A stretch of 64,000 nucleotides of DNA from BOG-1155 sp963717985 (GTDB taxonomy: Bacteria > Desulfobacterota > Syntrophorhabdia > Syntrophorhabdales > WCHB1-27), in the NCBI GenBank assembly GCA_963717985.1, contig CAVQYC010000004.1, positions 248,001 to 312,000 of the forward strand, read 5' to 3'. The notes under the pieces were generated by a model. That model saw only the letters and a list, made by a program, of their open reading frames with translations. It was not told the origin of the DNA and did no database searches. The position numbers and the translations under genes are program-made. Below, piece by piece: positions 45,406 to 54,747 of this stretch (positions are counted from its first letter, which is position 1; every line of letters begins with the position of its first letter).

Positions 45406-46869
45406 ATGAAGAAGATCACTATCGATCCCGTAACCCGTCTCGAAGGACATGGGAGAATCGACATCTTTCTCGACGATCAGGGAGACGTGGCAAATGCCTA
45501 TATGGTCATCCCGGAGCTTCGAGGGTTCGAGAAGTTCTCTCAGGGCAGGCGCGTCGAAGAATTATCCGACATTACCCCCCGCATCTGCGGTGTCTGCCCC
45601 GAGGCGCATCACCTCGCCTCAGTCAAGGCCAGCGACGCCGTCTTCCACGTCGATCCGCCGCCCGCGGCAAAAAAGCTCAGGGAGCTCTTCTACTCTGCCT
45701 TTTATGTGGCCGACCACACGGTCCACTTTTACATCCTGGGCGGACCCGATTTTGTGATGGGTCCTGATGCGCCCGTGGCCGAAAGGAACATCCTGGGCGT
45801 AATCCATAAGGTCGGTGCGGAGATCGGGACAAAGGTGATCGAAGCCCGGGGGAAGGCCATGGATATCATCGGCATGCTCGGGGGCAGGAAAATACACCCG
45901 ACCTTCGGACTGCCGGGAGGGGTCGCAAAGGCCCTTTCCGAAGAAGAGCGCAAAAAGGTTGAGGCAACCGCCAAAGATTCGATAGAATTCGCCCTTTTCA
46001 CCCTGAAGCTTTTCAAGGATATAGTCCTTGCCGACAAGGGGTACCTCGACCTCATCATGTCCCCCATCTTCACCATGCCCACCTACTACATGGGTATGGT
46101 GGACGCCAACAACAAGGTTAACTTCTACGACGGGCGGATCAGGGTTGTCGACCCCGACGGGAAGGAGTTCGCCAAGTACAACCCCAGCGACTACCTGGAC
46201 CACATTGCCGAGCGCGTGGAGCCTTGGACGTACCTGAAGTTCCCCTACCTGAAAAAAGTCGGCTGGAAGGGACTCACCCTGGGCAAGGACTCGGGCATCT
46301 ATCAGGCAACGCCCCTCTCCCGGCTGAATGCATCGGACGGCATGGCGACGCCGAAGGCCCAAGAGGCCTATGAAGAGATGTACAAAACCTTCGGCAAAAA
46401 GCCCGTCCACAACCTCCTGGCCACCCACTGGGCACGCCTGATCGAGCTCCTCTATGCAGCGGAACGCCTCTTGGAGCTGAGTCAGGACCCCGGGATCACC
46501 GACCCCAAAGTCCGCACCATCCCTACAGAAAAACCGACCGAAGGGGTGGGCGTCGTGGAAGCGCCGAGAGGCACCCTGACCCACCACTATATCACCGACG
46601 AGAAGGGCATCGTCACAAAAGCGAACCTCATCGTGGGCACTACCAACAACTATGCCCCTATCTCCATCGCAGTGAAACAGGCGGCCCAGGGGCTGATCAA
46701 GAAAGGCGTGACCGTGACCGAAGGCATCCTGAACCGCGTGGAGATGGCATTCCGCCTCTACGACCCCTGCTTCGGCTGCGCCACCCACACGCTGCCCGGA
46801 AGGATGCCCCTCGTCATCAACATCATCGATGAGGCGGGTGAGATGGTGAGGCAGATCAGGAGGGACTAA
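45406..46869 (+). CDS. mvhA: NiFe hydrogenase large subunit MvhA (group 3c)
   Basis: 487 residues. The Ni-Fe site ligands are in the N-terminal RICGVCPEAHH (C61, C64) and the C-terminal DPCFGCATH (C455, C458). About 26 residues follow His461, so a maturation endopeptidase should cleave there; none is encoded in the window. The subunit oxidises or evolves H2, and in the HdrABC-MvhAGD complex H2 oxidation drives simultaneous reduction of ferredoxin and a disulfide, or the reverse. It is the last gene of the operon. Confidence 0.95.
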   Translation: MKKITIDPVTRLEGHGRIDIFLDDQGDVANAYMVIPELRGFEKFSQGRRVEELSDITPRICGVCPEAHHLASVKASDAVFHVDPPPAAKKLRELFYSAFYVADHTVHFYILGGPDFVMGPDAPVAERNILGVIHKVGAEIGTKVIEARGKAMDIIGMLGGRKIHPTFGLPGGVAKALSEEERKKVEATAKDSIEFALFTLKLFKDIVLADKGYLDLIMSPIFTMPTYYMGMVDANNKVNFYDGRIRVVDPDGKEFAKYNPSDYLDHIAERVEPWTYLKFPYLKKVGWKGLTLGKDSGIYQATPLSRLNASDGMATPKAQEAYEEMYKTFGKKPVHNLLATHWARLIELLYAAERLLELSQDPGITDPKVRTIPTEKPTEGVGVVEAPRGTLTHHYITDEKGIVTKANLIVGTTNNYAPISIAVKQAAQGLIKKGVTVTEGILNRVEMAFRLYDPCFGCATHTLPGRMPLVINIIDEAGEMVRQIRRD

Positions 46870-46898
46870 GAGACAGCCGATCGCACGTTTTGTCCACC

Positions 46899-47471
46899 CT
46901 ATCCGGGCTCTTTTTCCCAAAAGAGCATCTGCTTGATCCTCATCATCAGGGCCGGGATAACCGCAAAATTCTTCACGGGCTGAAGCTCTTCCCACTCCTG
47001 CCAGTCCCCCAGCAATTCCTGGTGCAGTTCCACACAGCCCCTGTGAAACTCCACTTCCGAGCCCGGGTTCACCTCCCGTGCGCATATCTCTACCTCTTCG
47101 AAGAGCCTCTCCTTTTCCTTCTCCTCGGGCACGTTGAAGACCACGACCCTGGTTGTTCTACCAGGGTCTCCGGAACCGAAACGCCCCCTGAGCCTCATCT
47201 CACCCAGGAACCGGCTCTCGAATTCGCTGATCAGACGGAGGCACTCCTCCTCATCTTTCATCACTGCAACCACCTTCCAGCACGTGAAGGCATGGCCGAG
47301 ATGAAGCACGCGCTTTCCTTCCCTGAGCTGGTCGTAGAGAGAGGTAATGCATGGCACGCACCTCCCGTAGATCGCCTGTTTAGTCGCGGCCAGATGAGGG
47401 TCGCTTTCAAAGCTGACCCACTTCAATGCTTTATCTGTGTAGTATCTCCTGTCGAAGTAAAACCTTCCCAT
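46899..47471 (-). CDS. Protein of unknown function
   Basis: 190 residues starting at ATG 47471 with GGAAAGG upstream. No family is recognised. Visible features are a CVPC pair near residue 39, a middle segment with VVVFNVPEEKEKERLFEEVE, and the end MMRIKQMLFWEKEPG. It is transcribed towards the hydrogenase operon (convergent, 29 bases apart). It is not evidently related to hydrogenase maturation. Confidence 0.6.
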   Translation of the reverse strand: MGRFYFDRRYYTDKALKWVSFESDPHLAATKQAIYGRCVPCITSLYDQLREGKRVLHLGHAFTCWKVVAVMKDEEECLRLISEFESRFLGEMRLRGRFGSGDPGRTTRVVVFNVPEEKEKERLFEEVEICAREVNPGSEVEFHRGCVELHQELLGDWQEWEELQPVKNFAVIPALMMRIKQMLFWEKEPG

Positions 47472-47577
47472 AACTTTCCTTTCCAGTATGGTACCATTTT
47501 TCCCGGACTCTTTCTTTAAGCGGCATGCCGCACAAGCTCGTATCAGGGTGATCTCTTCGGGGAATCGCCCGGCGCCT

Positions 47578-48432
47578 TTAGACCCAGGCTTTCATCAGGT
47601 GCGATAGGCTCCCGACTTGGAGTCCGTCTTTTCGGTCCTTGAAGTACTTCATATTGATCTTTTCCTGCCCGCTGTCCTCGACATATCCAAAGCCCATGGC
47701 CCTCAGGTCTCTCGTCAGCAATGCGGGATCGAAGCATGCCTGCCACGGCTCCCCGGCCGACGCTCCCCGCCGCGCAAGCCCATCGAAGCGCGACCGCTGG
47801 GCAGCAGTCAACAACGACGGCGAGAGCATATAGTCGAAGACGACTTCGCTTCCTGCCGGTGCCGACGCGATAAAACGCAACGTCGCCATCACCGCCCCGG
47901 CCGTCAGGTATTGCGTAACGCCGAGCCAGGAAAAGAATGTGCATTTGTTCGGATCGTAGCCTGCATTCCGCAGCCCCTCTTCGAGCGTCTGAGTTTGAAA
48001 GTCAACCGGTACGAACGTGAGCTCCGCCGGCAGTGCGATACCAACCTCATCCAGGCGCGTTCGCTTCCATGCCTGCGTCGCAGGGTGGTCGACTTCAAAT
48101 ACGTGCAGCGTACCCTGAGGATGCGGGTTTCGGTAGGCGAACGTGTCAAGTCCTGCGCCCAAAATCACATATTGACGCACCCCCCGCCGAACACCGAGGG
48201 CAAGCTCGTCCTCGGCGTATTGACTGCGTGCGGCAACAAAAGCTCGCAGGTAAGGCGACAGCGGTGTGGCCTCAGTTTGACGCGGGTCCGCTTGCAATGC
48301 CGAAGCGCTCTCTTTGCCGATAATGCGAAGGCTGAGGGGGTCATCAAAAACCTTCGGATCATCCAAAAGCTGGTGTGCCGCTCGTCGCATTGCAACGCGT
48401 TGCGCCGTTGCACTCGGCCGGTCATGTTCCAT
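47578..48432 (-). CDS. SAM-dependent methyltransferase, leucine-carboxyl-methyltransferase-like
   Basis: 284 residues. The SAM site reads QYVILGAGLDTFAYR, followed by LHVFEVDHPATQAWK and FFSWLGVTQYLTAGAV, the pattern of the TIGR00027-type family. Such enzymes methylate small molecules or carboxyl groups in bacteria; the substrate is unknown. Two ATGs follow GGAAGGAGG; the one at 48432 has correct spacing and fits the family start MEHDRPSATAQ. It stands alone between unrelated genes. Confidence 0.85.
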   Translation of the reverse strand: MEHDRPSATAQRVAMRRAAHQLLDDPKVFDDPLSLRIIGKESASALQADPRQTEATPLSPYLRAFVAARSQYAEDELALGVRRGVRQYVILGAGLDTFAYRNPHPQGTLHVFEVDHPATQAWKRTRLDEVGIALPAELTFVPVDFQTQTLEEGLRNAGYDPNKCTFFSWLGVTQYLTAGAVMATLRFIASAPAGSEVVFDYMLSPSLLTAAQRSRFDGLARRGASAGEPWQACFDPALLTRDLRAMGFGYVEDSGQEKINMKYFKDRKDGLQVGSLSHLMKAWV

Positions 48433-48617
48433 ACACAACATCCTCCTTCCGCATCCATATAAAATACCGGAACTTTTCCGCACCGGAGCATCTACTCAAC
48501 AACATCCCCTTAATGCTTCCAAATGTCAATATGTCCGGTTACGTCCGCTGCAGCCCCCCTCTCTTTCAGATTCCCCACTCCTGCAAGCCCTCACGTTGAA
48601 GCGGTAATCGTGAAAGC

Positions 48618-48657
48618 AGGAGAAATAGAAAGGGCAGGATCATTTCTGACCCTGCCC
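48618..48657 (-). terminator. Terminator of the PEP-CTERM gene; copy 2 of a repeated hairpin
   Basis: Minus strand: GGGCAGG (48651-48657) pairs with CCTGCCC (48632-48638), then TTTCTATTTC. Closely similar to 6272-6309. Confidence 0.65.
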
Positions 48658-48678
48658 GCGATATTGGGTGAATGACGC

Positions 48679-50034
48679 CTACTTCCTGAACCTTCTCCTT
48701 AATGCCGCAAGACCCACGAGGCCCGGGCCGAGGAAGAGCAGGCTGGGGGGCAGGGGCACAGATGAAACCGAAAGGCTTCCGGTGAGGGGATTGAACTGAT
48801 ACCCTAATCCGGGACCCAAGCCGACTTCCGTGAAGTCAACTGTATTTCCACCGACGAGTGAATTGTAAAACAAAAGATGCCAGGAATTACCCGGCGAGGG
48901 AATGTAGCCGCTGATGAAATCGAATTCGATGGTGCCTCCGGTAAAGGTTACCGTGCCCGTGCCCGGGCTCGTGGAATGGACGTCCAGCACGCTGTATTTC
49001 CCGCTGGCCGTGCCCGCGATCTCGAACAGCAGGGTGCCACTGCTGGTAAGGTTGCCATAGATGGTGAGCGTGCCCGGAGCGTCGCCCGCCTGTAGGGTTC
49101 CCCCGGGGCCGACGGCCACAGGGCCTGTGATGGTACCTGTTCCGTCCAGGGTGCCGCCATTGATGGTGATGGATGATTGGGTCAGGGAGCCGTTGACCTT
49201 GATGAGACCGGCTGTCTGGGTATAGGTACCGGCGCCGTTGATGAAACCATAGTCGTACACCGTGCCGGAGTTGGTCACCGTGCCGTGGTTGGTCAGCGTG
49301 CCGCTGACGGAGTTGGTCAGCGTGCCGCCGGTGTTGTTGTTCAGTATGGCGTTGTTGATCAGGGTGCCGGTGCTGGTCAGCGTGCCGCCGGAGTTGTTGT
49401 TCAGGGTGCCGTAGTTTTCCAGCAAGTTGAAGTTGTTCAGCGTGCCGGTGTTGTCGAGCATGTCGGCGGTGTGGTTACTCGCAAAGCCATAAGCGGGCGG
49501 TATAGTGCCGTTCCACAGCGAGCCGGAGTTGGTCAGGGTGCCGGAGTTGGTCACCGTGGTGTTGTACGGGCTGCCCCCCACGCCGGTGCTCCAAAACTGG
49601 CCGTTGTTGGTCAGCATGCCGCCGGAATCGATGGTCACCGTGCCGCCGCTGACGTTCATCGTGCCCTGGCTGTTGTTGGTCACCGTGCCGCCGGACTTGA
49701 TGTTCAGCTGGCTGCCGATATTACCCGCGGTCACCCCCCCGTAGTAAGTGTAGGTGGGGGTCGTCTGGGGGTAGAAAGAGTTGTTGGTCAGCGTGCCGCC
49801 GGAATCGATGGTGAGCGGAGCGTTATAGATCAACCAGCCGCTGGATTCGATGGTCACTGCGGTGTAGGTGTCAGCGCCCGTCGTGCCGACACCTAGCGAG
49901 CTTTGGATATAGTAAGGACTATTACTGCTACTCACGTCCAAGGTCGACCCGTGCGCCCCCGCCGGCATGATCATCGTCATGGCGCACGCGGCCCATGGCA
50001 GCACAAAGAGAAATAGGCTGTTCTTTTTCATCAT
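48679..50034 (-). CDS. PEP-CTERM exported protein with filamentous-repeat body
   Basis: 451 residues. It has a signal peptide (MMKKNSLFLFVLPWAACAMT...), a long body rich in Asn, Thr, Ser and Gly with beta-helix-like repeats (such as NNSGGTLTSTGTLINN), and a C-terminal sorting signal: VPLPPSLLFLGPGLVGLAAL followed by RRRFRK. PEP-CTERM proteins are processed by an exosortase and usually associate with extracellular polysaccharide. The substrate-like repeats suggest a surface or biofilm-matrix protein. AAGGAGGTACGG precedes the start. No exosortase gene is in the window. Confidence 0.88.
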   Translation of the reverse strand: MMKKNSLFLFVLPWAACAMTMIMPAGAHGSTLDVSSSNSPYYIQSSLGVGTTGADTYTAVTIESSGWLIYNAPLTIDSGGTLTNNSFYPQTTPTYTYYGGVTAGNIGSQLNIKSGGTVTNNSQGTMNVSGGTVTIDSGGMLTNNGQFWSTGVGGSPYNTTVTNSGTLTNSGSLWNGTIPPAYGFASNHTADMLDNTGTLNNFNLLENYGTLNNNSGGTLTSTGTLINNAILNNNTGGTLTNSVSGTLTNHGTVTNSGTVYDYGFINGAGTYTQTAGLIKVNGSLTQSSITINGGTLDGTGTITGPVAVGPGGTLQAGDAPGTLTIYGNLTSSGTLLFEIAGTASGKYSVLDVHSTSPGTGTVTFTGGTIEFDFISGYIPSPGNSWHLLFYNSLVGGNTVDFTEVGLGPGLGYQFNPLTGSLSVSSVPLPPSLLFLGPGLVGLAALRRRFRK

Positions 50035-50496
50035 AATACCGTACCTCCTTTTTTCCTACCACGCCCGTATGGTTCTATTCCCCACCGTGACGGATATTGC
50101 GCCATCACTGTTGTTGAGAAGGCTCGGGCTTTTGGTTACACCCTTCCTTAATGAGCTGCACCACACGAGAGATCTCCTGGCAGCTCACCTGTCTACTGAT
50201 GAAGCTTATTAGGAAGACTTTCTAGAAAATCCCCTGTTTTTCACCACACCAACCCCGGCGGGTGGTGTGGCTTTTTCAGGTTATGTCCTAATTAATTAAC
50301 TAAGTAATGCGGCGCATCACCCCTGTCAAGATAGGGACGCACGGGTCCTGAAAAAATAAATTCCGCTCGCTTACTGAAAGCGAGCACCCCGATGTTTTTC
50401 TTGATAAACAAAAGTACAAGTGGTAAGTAAGTAGCCATACTGAAGAGAACAAGCTTATAATGGAAAAAGGGGGAACCCGGATAAAAAAGGAGAGAA
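50035..50496. other. Intergenic region with an orphan terminator
   Basis: No supported gene between the divergent PEP-CTERM and RodZ-like genes. A plus-strand terminator lies at 50244-50276, with no plus-strand gene upstream of it. Confidence 0.5.
50244..50276 (+). terminator. Orphan Rho-independent terminator
   Basis: CCACACC-A-ACCC pairs with GGGT-GGTGTGG around CGGC (50244-50270), followed by CTTTTTC. It would end a short plus-strand transcript not otherwise annotated. Confidence 0.6.
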
Positions 50497-51270
50497 ATGC
50501 CTTTTGACCTTCGCAAGATTGGACAAATGCTGAAAAATGCCCGGGAAGAGAAAGGACTCACTTTTGATGAAGTGGCAAATGCCCTCTTCATAAAGAAACG
50601 GGTCGTCGTGGCGATCGAGTCGGGGGATTGGGACAGTCTGCCGTACCCCGTTTACGTCAAAGGGTATGTGAATCAGTATGCCGCCCTTCTTCACGTCACG
50701 GATCTGCTCCAGGCCGAGATGATTTCGTCGGAGAATCAGCCCTCGTCAGAGGTGCAAGGGGTCGCGGCGGCGGCAAAGCATGAAGGGGCACCGAAAGGGT
50801 GGAGACCGAAGAAGCAGGTGATAGCAGCATCAGTCGTGGGCGCATTAGTGGTAGGCTTCCTGGTTTTTCAGAACCTGCCCAAGAAAGCCCCCATCGCTCC
50901 GCCGGCCCAAAGTCCGGCAAGCAACTATCAAACACCCCGGACGAGCACCAAGACCCAGTCAGTTGAGGCGAGCACCAATAGCCAGCCGGTCGAGGAAAGC
51001 CCGGTTGCGGCCGCACAGAGCGAGGAGCCTGTTGTTGAGTCAAAGAAACTGGCCATCCTGTGTCAGGAGAGGACGTGGGTACGGATCGTCATCGACGGCG
51101 CCGAGCGGAAAGAGTTCATGCTGAACCCGGAAGAGATGGTCACGCTCAACGCAAAAAAGAACTTTGACCTCCTTCTCGGCAACGCAGGGGGAGTAAAGCT
51201 GTTCTACAACGGCAAAGATACGGGCTTTACGGGAGAACACGGAGAGGTCAAGCATATCAGCCTTCCTTGA
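50497..51270 (+). CDS. RodZ-like helix-turn-helix membrane protein
   Basis: 257 residues. N-terminal Cro/CI-type helix-turn-helix (KNAREEKGLTFDEVANALFI), the family VYVKGYVNQYAALL segment, one membrane helix (VIAASVVGALVVGFLVF, about residues 108-124), a Pro/Ser/Thr-rich linker and a C-terminal DUF4115 domain (ERTWVRIVIDGAERKEFML ... GNAGGVKLFYNGK). RodZ connects MreB to the envelope and sets rod shape. GGAGAG precedes the ATG. It is not beside the usual ispG or mreB genes. Confidence 0.85.
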   Translation: MPFDLRKIGQMLKNAREEKGLTFDEVANALFIKKRVVVAIESGDWDSLPYPVYVKGYVNQYAALLHVTDLLQAEMISSENQPSSEVQGVAAAAKHEGAPKGWRPKKQVIAASVVGALVVGFLVFQNLPKKAPIAPPAQSPASNYQTPRTSTKTQSVEASTNSQPVEESPVAAAQSEEPVVESKKLAILCQERTWVRIVIDGAERKEFMLNPEEMVTLNAKKNFDLLLGNAGGVKLFYNGKDTGFTGEHGEVKHISLP

Positions 51271-51367
51271 AAGGAAACCCGGATTGCCCGCAGACTCGTG
51301 CCTGCGGCCGAAGGCGGAACCAAAGACCAGATGGAGCCGGCCGCGCCAAACGGGCACGAATGCCCGC

Positions 51368-51565
51368 TTAGCTTTCCCTTATAATGCGCCGGGCTTTGCC
51401 TTCAAACCTCGGCAGGCTGCCTATTGCCGTTACCTCCACCTCCGGCGTGACCTTTATATTGTACGTGACGGCATCCAGGAATTTCTTCACCGCTGACTTC
51501 AAGCGGTTGCCGGAGACATCCGATGACGCGGGCTCGACCCTGACCCCGAGCCTCTTCCCTGATCC
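51368..51565 (-). pseudogene. C-terminal remnant of a phenylacetate-CoA-ligase-like (PaaK) gene
   Basis: A minus-strand frame ending at TAA 51368 reads SGNRLKSAVKKFLDAVTYNI, KVTPEVEVTAIGSLPRFEGK, ARRIIRES. The PEVEV...GSLPR.EGKA.R pattern matches the C-terminal lid of PaaK-type adenylate-forming ligases. No N-terminal part is present; upstream the sequence becomes a sigma-54 regulator fragment. Confidence 0.5.
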
Positions 51566-51570
51566 CCGAC

Positions 51571-51827
51571 GCAGTCGACCACGACAAAAGGCTTCCAGCT
51601 TCTCGGACTCTTCCTGTGAACCGCCTTTGCCAAAAGGCCCTTCCCCGTTCCGCTTTCGCCCTGGATAAGGACGTTGCAGTCAATGGGTGCAACCTTTTCG
51701 ACGAGAGCATAAATATCGCGCATGGCCGCGCTCGTGCTGATCATGTTGTATGCCTGGAATATTCCTTCAGACGGTCCTTGAGAAGACGCACCTCCTCGAT
51801 CAGTGCGAGGTACTGGGTTGGTTGCAT
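51571..51827 (-). pseudogene. N-terminal remnant of a sigma-54-dependent regulator, frameshifted
   Basis: From ATG 51827 the frame reads MQPTQYLALIEEVRLLKDRL, KEYSRHTT then stop. In another frame the homology continues as AAMRDIYALVEKVAPID and Walker A NVLIQGESGTGKGLLAKAVH, ending at FVVVDC near 51571. The frame breaks near 51750. The AAA+ domain is truncated after the Walker A region, where the PaaK-like remnant begins. Confidence 0.65.
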
Positions 51828-51943
51828 TGTTGTTGCAAGGTGGCTCCTTCGGCAACTGACAACCTTGACCGTTTACGGCGCGGGTCGGACGCTCACTTCG
51901 TAGGGGAGAAAGCAATTGCGGACCGTCTTGAAATGAATCGGGC

Positions 51944-52425
51944 TTATGCCTTTCCGCGGGTCTCCAAAGGGCTGCAGGAAACTCTCAACCATGCCAGGAA
52001 TGCGCGAAAGAATATCCCCGTCCCGAGACCCCAAGCGCCATTAATGAGCAATGCGGTCAGAAACAGAGGGAAATGCGAGCCTCCCCCCATGGTCAGTCCT
52101 TTCAAAGGAAGGACCACCAGGAGGGCCACCAACGAAGGAAGGATAGCTCCAAATAGAATTGCCGTCACCCAGTAGCCCCAGCGGCGGGGAAAAGCGACCT
52201 CGATCAGCGCAAACAGAATACCCCAAATGCCGCCCCAGAAGGCCAGCGAGATCACCGCCGGGACCCTGAACGGATGGGTCGGCGCACTTGGGAAAGGCCC
52301 GAATGGGGCTATACCCGCCCCCAGAGCAGGGCCAACGTCAACTGATGAAAGACGAGGGTGGCAAAACAGCCTGCAACAAAACCGAAGAAAACCCGTGTCG
52401 GAACAGAAACAGATCCGTCGGCCAT
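51944..52425 (-). pseudogene. Small membrane protein with a frameshift at a G-run
   Basis: ATG 52425, preceded by GAGGAGGTTTTC, opens MADGSVSVPTRVFFGFVAGC, FATLVFHQLTLALLWG and then stops. In another frame it continues as GAGIAPFGPFPSAPTHPFRV and PAVISLAFWGGIWGILFALI to 51944. A single extra G in the five-G run (about 52325-52329) restores a protein of about 160 residues with roughly four membrane helices. May be a sequencing indel. Function unknown. Confidence 0.65.
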
Positions 52426-52924
52426 GAAAACCTCCTCGGCAAAGCCGGCACGTGGCTGCGCATGGTTTTTCCATGGCTTATCCGGCTATGGCACATAGCT
52501 TTGTTCTAATCATGCAAGATAACAAATGCAACGAGTTGAGGCGCAGCAGGAGTCGAAACTCAATATCCTGCTGCCTTTCCTGTTACAAGCCGAGGTGCCG
52601 CCCGACGGTCTTTCGCGGCCGGAGGGAATTTTGATGCAAGGTGCCGAAATCGAGGGGTCGCCGCCCGGAGGCGTACATAGGCGGGGTAGAAGCTGTGAAA
52701 TAATCCTCCGATGGCTCGCCGGAGGATCCTTTCGCTTTCGGCCGCGCTATGTCCGTCAGGCAATCCCGGCTTGAACGGCGAGGCTCGAAAGGTGAAGATA
52801 GGCGAACTATGTCAGGGCAGTCTCAAACAGTAAAATAATTCCTCCAACCCTTGCTTTTTGTGTGGATTGCCGCATTTTGGTTTGCTAGAATTAGCAGGCA
52901 AATACAGGGGCATTGGAGGTTGTC
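52426..52924. other. Intergenic region upstream of the second transposase
   Basis: No gene. It contains copy 2 of the 26-bp dispersed repeat (52611-52636) and a hairpin ATCCTCCG/CGGAGGAT (52703-52710 and 52720-52727, loop of 9). The left end of the transposase's element should lie near 52830-52920, but I could not define it. Confidence 0.5.
52611..52636 (+). repeat. Dispersed 26-bp repeat, copy 2
   Basis: Matches 15491-15516 in 25 of 26 positions. Confidence 0.7.
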
Positions 52925-54478
52925 GTGGCTGAAGAGCATACAAGCGAAGGACGTCTTCCCGGATGCGATGTTGAAGCCAAGAAGCCGTTTCGTCAGGACG
53001 ATTCAGTCCCGGAAGTGCAAAAGGTTCCTCGCTTTCGTTCCATCAATAGATCTCAGATGTTTTTTCACCCGATGGATATCGAAGCCCTCATCCCCGAGGA
53101 CCACGAAGTCAGGGCCATATGGGACCTCGTCGGCTCCCTCGATCTCTCCGGCTACTATGACAATATCGATTCCGTTGAAGGCAGTGCCGGAGCTCCCGCC
53201 TTCGATCCCCATCTCCTTATCAGCCTCTGGGTCTATGCCTACAGCAAAGGAGTCAGCTCGGCCCGCGAGATTACCCGCCTGTCGGAGTACGATCCCGCCT
53301 TTCAATGGCTCACGGGCGCCCGTCCCTTCAATTACCATACCCTTGCCGACTTCAGGAGCACCCACGGCGATGCTCTCCGCCAACTCTTTATAGAGGTATT
53401 GGCGATGCTCTCGAAGGCAGGACTCATTACTATGGAGCGGGTGATGCACGACGGGACGAGGATCAGGGCTCACGCCGGGAGGGATACCTTCCGAAAGGAA
53501 GAAGCAATCCGCGAGCACCTTGCCCGAGCGGAAGGCCAGGTGAAGGCCATGGAAGAGGCCTCTGAAGAAGAGACGACCCCCCGGATTAAGAAGGCGAGAG
53601 AACGGGCGGCGAAGGAGCGGAAGGAGCGTTTATCTCGCGCCATGGACGAACTCAAAGAGATGAAATCGCAGAAGAGAAGCACCGAACCGAGAGTGAGCGC
53701 AACCGACCCGGAGTGCAGGATCATGGGGCAGTCCGACGGAGGCTACGCCCCGAGCTACAACGTGCAGATCTCCACCGACGCCAGACAGAAGGCCATTTGC
53801 GCCGTCTCGATCTCCCAATCCCCCGCCGACCAGACCCTTCTCCCCTCTGCTATGGATGAGATCAAAAAGACCACCGGCGTTAACCCGGAACAACTCGTCG
53901 TCGATGCCGGCTTCACGACGAGAGAGGCGATCGTTACTGCCCATGAGAGGCACATCGATCTTATCGGGTCCTTCAATGAAACAAACGCCGGATGGAAGGC
54001 CTTCCTCCGCAGCAGAGGCATTGAGGAAGCTTTCTGGCCGGAATGCTTTCGTTTCGACCCTGAACGCAATGTCTACGTCTGCCCCGAAGGAAGGACTCTT
54101 GTCTATATCAGCAAGAAGACTGAAAAGGGGAAGACCACGTTCAACTACAGAGGAAAACATTGTAAGGATTGCCCCTCCAGGCTTTCGTGCTGTCCCCAGT
54201 CAACCAGGGGGCGTTCTATCTCCCGGATAGAGAACGATCCTCGCGTCGACGCCTTCCTCAAAAAGATGAAGACCGACGAGGCGAAGGCAATTTATAAGCA
54301 GCGGGCGGAGGTCGCGGAGTTCCCCAACGCCTGGATCAAGGAGAAGTTCGGATTGAGGCAGTTCCGCTTAAGAGGCATTGTAAAAGTCGGCATTGAGGCA
54401 TTGTGGGCATGTTTTAGTTACAACATAAAGCTCTGGATAAGGCTTTGCTGGAGGGGCCGAGTTCAAGCGGCCGAATAG
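52925..54478 (+). CDS. IS1182-family (IS5/DDE) transposase
   Basis: About 517 residues from GTG 52925 with GGAGG upstream. The N-terminal DUF772 domain (PHLLISLWVYAYSKGVSSAR), the DDE core (VMHDGTRIRAHAG, LVVDAGFTTREA) and a C-terminal cysteine cluster CKDCPSRLSCCP with the final AEFPNAWIKEKFGLRQFRLR segment fit the IS1182 family. It is only distantly related to the transposase at 30088. The sequence ATTGTTGAAAAGCC at about 54580-54594 resembles an element end, but no matching left repeat was found, so boundaries are unresolved. Confidence 0.9.
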   Translation: MAEEHTSEGRLPGCDVEAKKPFRQDDSVPEVQKVPRFRSINRSQMFFHPMDIEALIPEDHEVRAIWDLVGSLDLSGYYDNIDSVEGSAGAPAFDPHLLISLWVYAYSKGVSSAREITRLSEYDPAFQWLTGARPFNYHTLADFRSTHGDALRQLFIEVLAMLSKAGLITMERVMHDGTRIRAHAGRDTFRKEEAIREHLARAEGQVKAMEEASEEETTPRIKKARERAAKERKERLSRAMDELKEMKSQKRSTEPRVSATDPECRIMGQSDGGYAPSYNVQISTDARQKAICAVSISQSPADQTLLPSAMDEIKKTTGVNPEQLVVDAGFTTREAIVTAHERHIDLIGSFNETNAGWKAFLRSRGIEEAFWPECFRFDPERNVYVCPEGRTLVYISKKTEKGKTTFNYRGKHCKDCPSRLSCCPQSTRGRSISRIENDPRVDAFLKKMKTDEAKAIYKQRAEVAEFPNAWIKEKFGLRQFRLRGIVKVGIEALWACFSYNIKLWIRLCWRGRVQAAE

Positions 54479-54747
54479 GATGCGAGAAAGAAGGAAGAGA
54501 TCAGAAAAGGAGACAAAGCCGCCCACGAGCGGGTTGCGAAAGGAGTAGCCATGTCGCCGTAGAAGACGCTTTTTCCCGCTGATTGTTGAAAAGCCCCGCG
54601 GCATCAAAAAGAGATTTGCGAGAAAAGCGATTTCTTCACACGTCCGCACCCAGCTCCATATTGCCTCGGTTGGGTCGCAAACGTCGAGGACGCGCGGCCC
54701 CTCGATACAGGCGCGTGGCGCGAAATTCACCCGGCCGCGGAAGACCG

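Noticed and set aside
45619..47085. Long minus-strand open frame opposite mvhA
   Set aside because: mvhA has complete Ni-Fe ligands on the plus strand; the opposite frame has no family features.
48679..50034. PEP-CTERM protein as an autotransporter adhesin
   Set aside because: The repeats resemble autotransporter passengers, but the C-terminus is a short PEP-CTERM sorting signal and not a beta-barrel.
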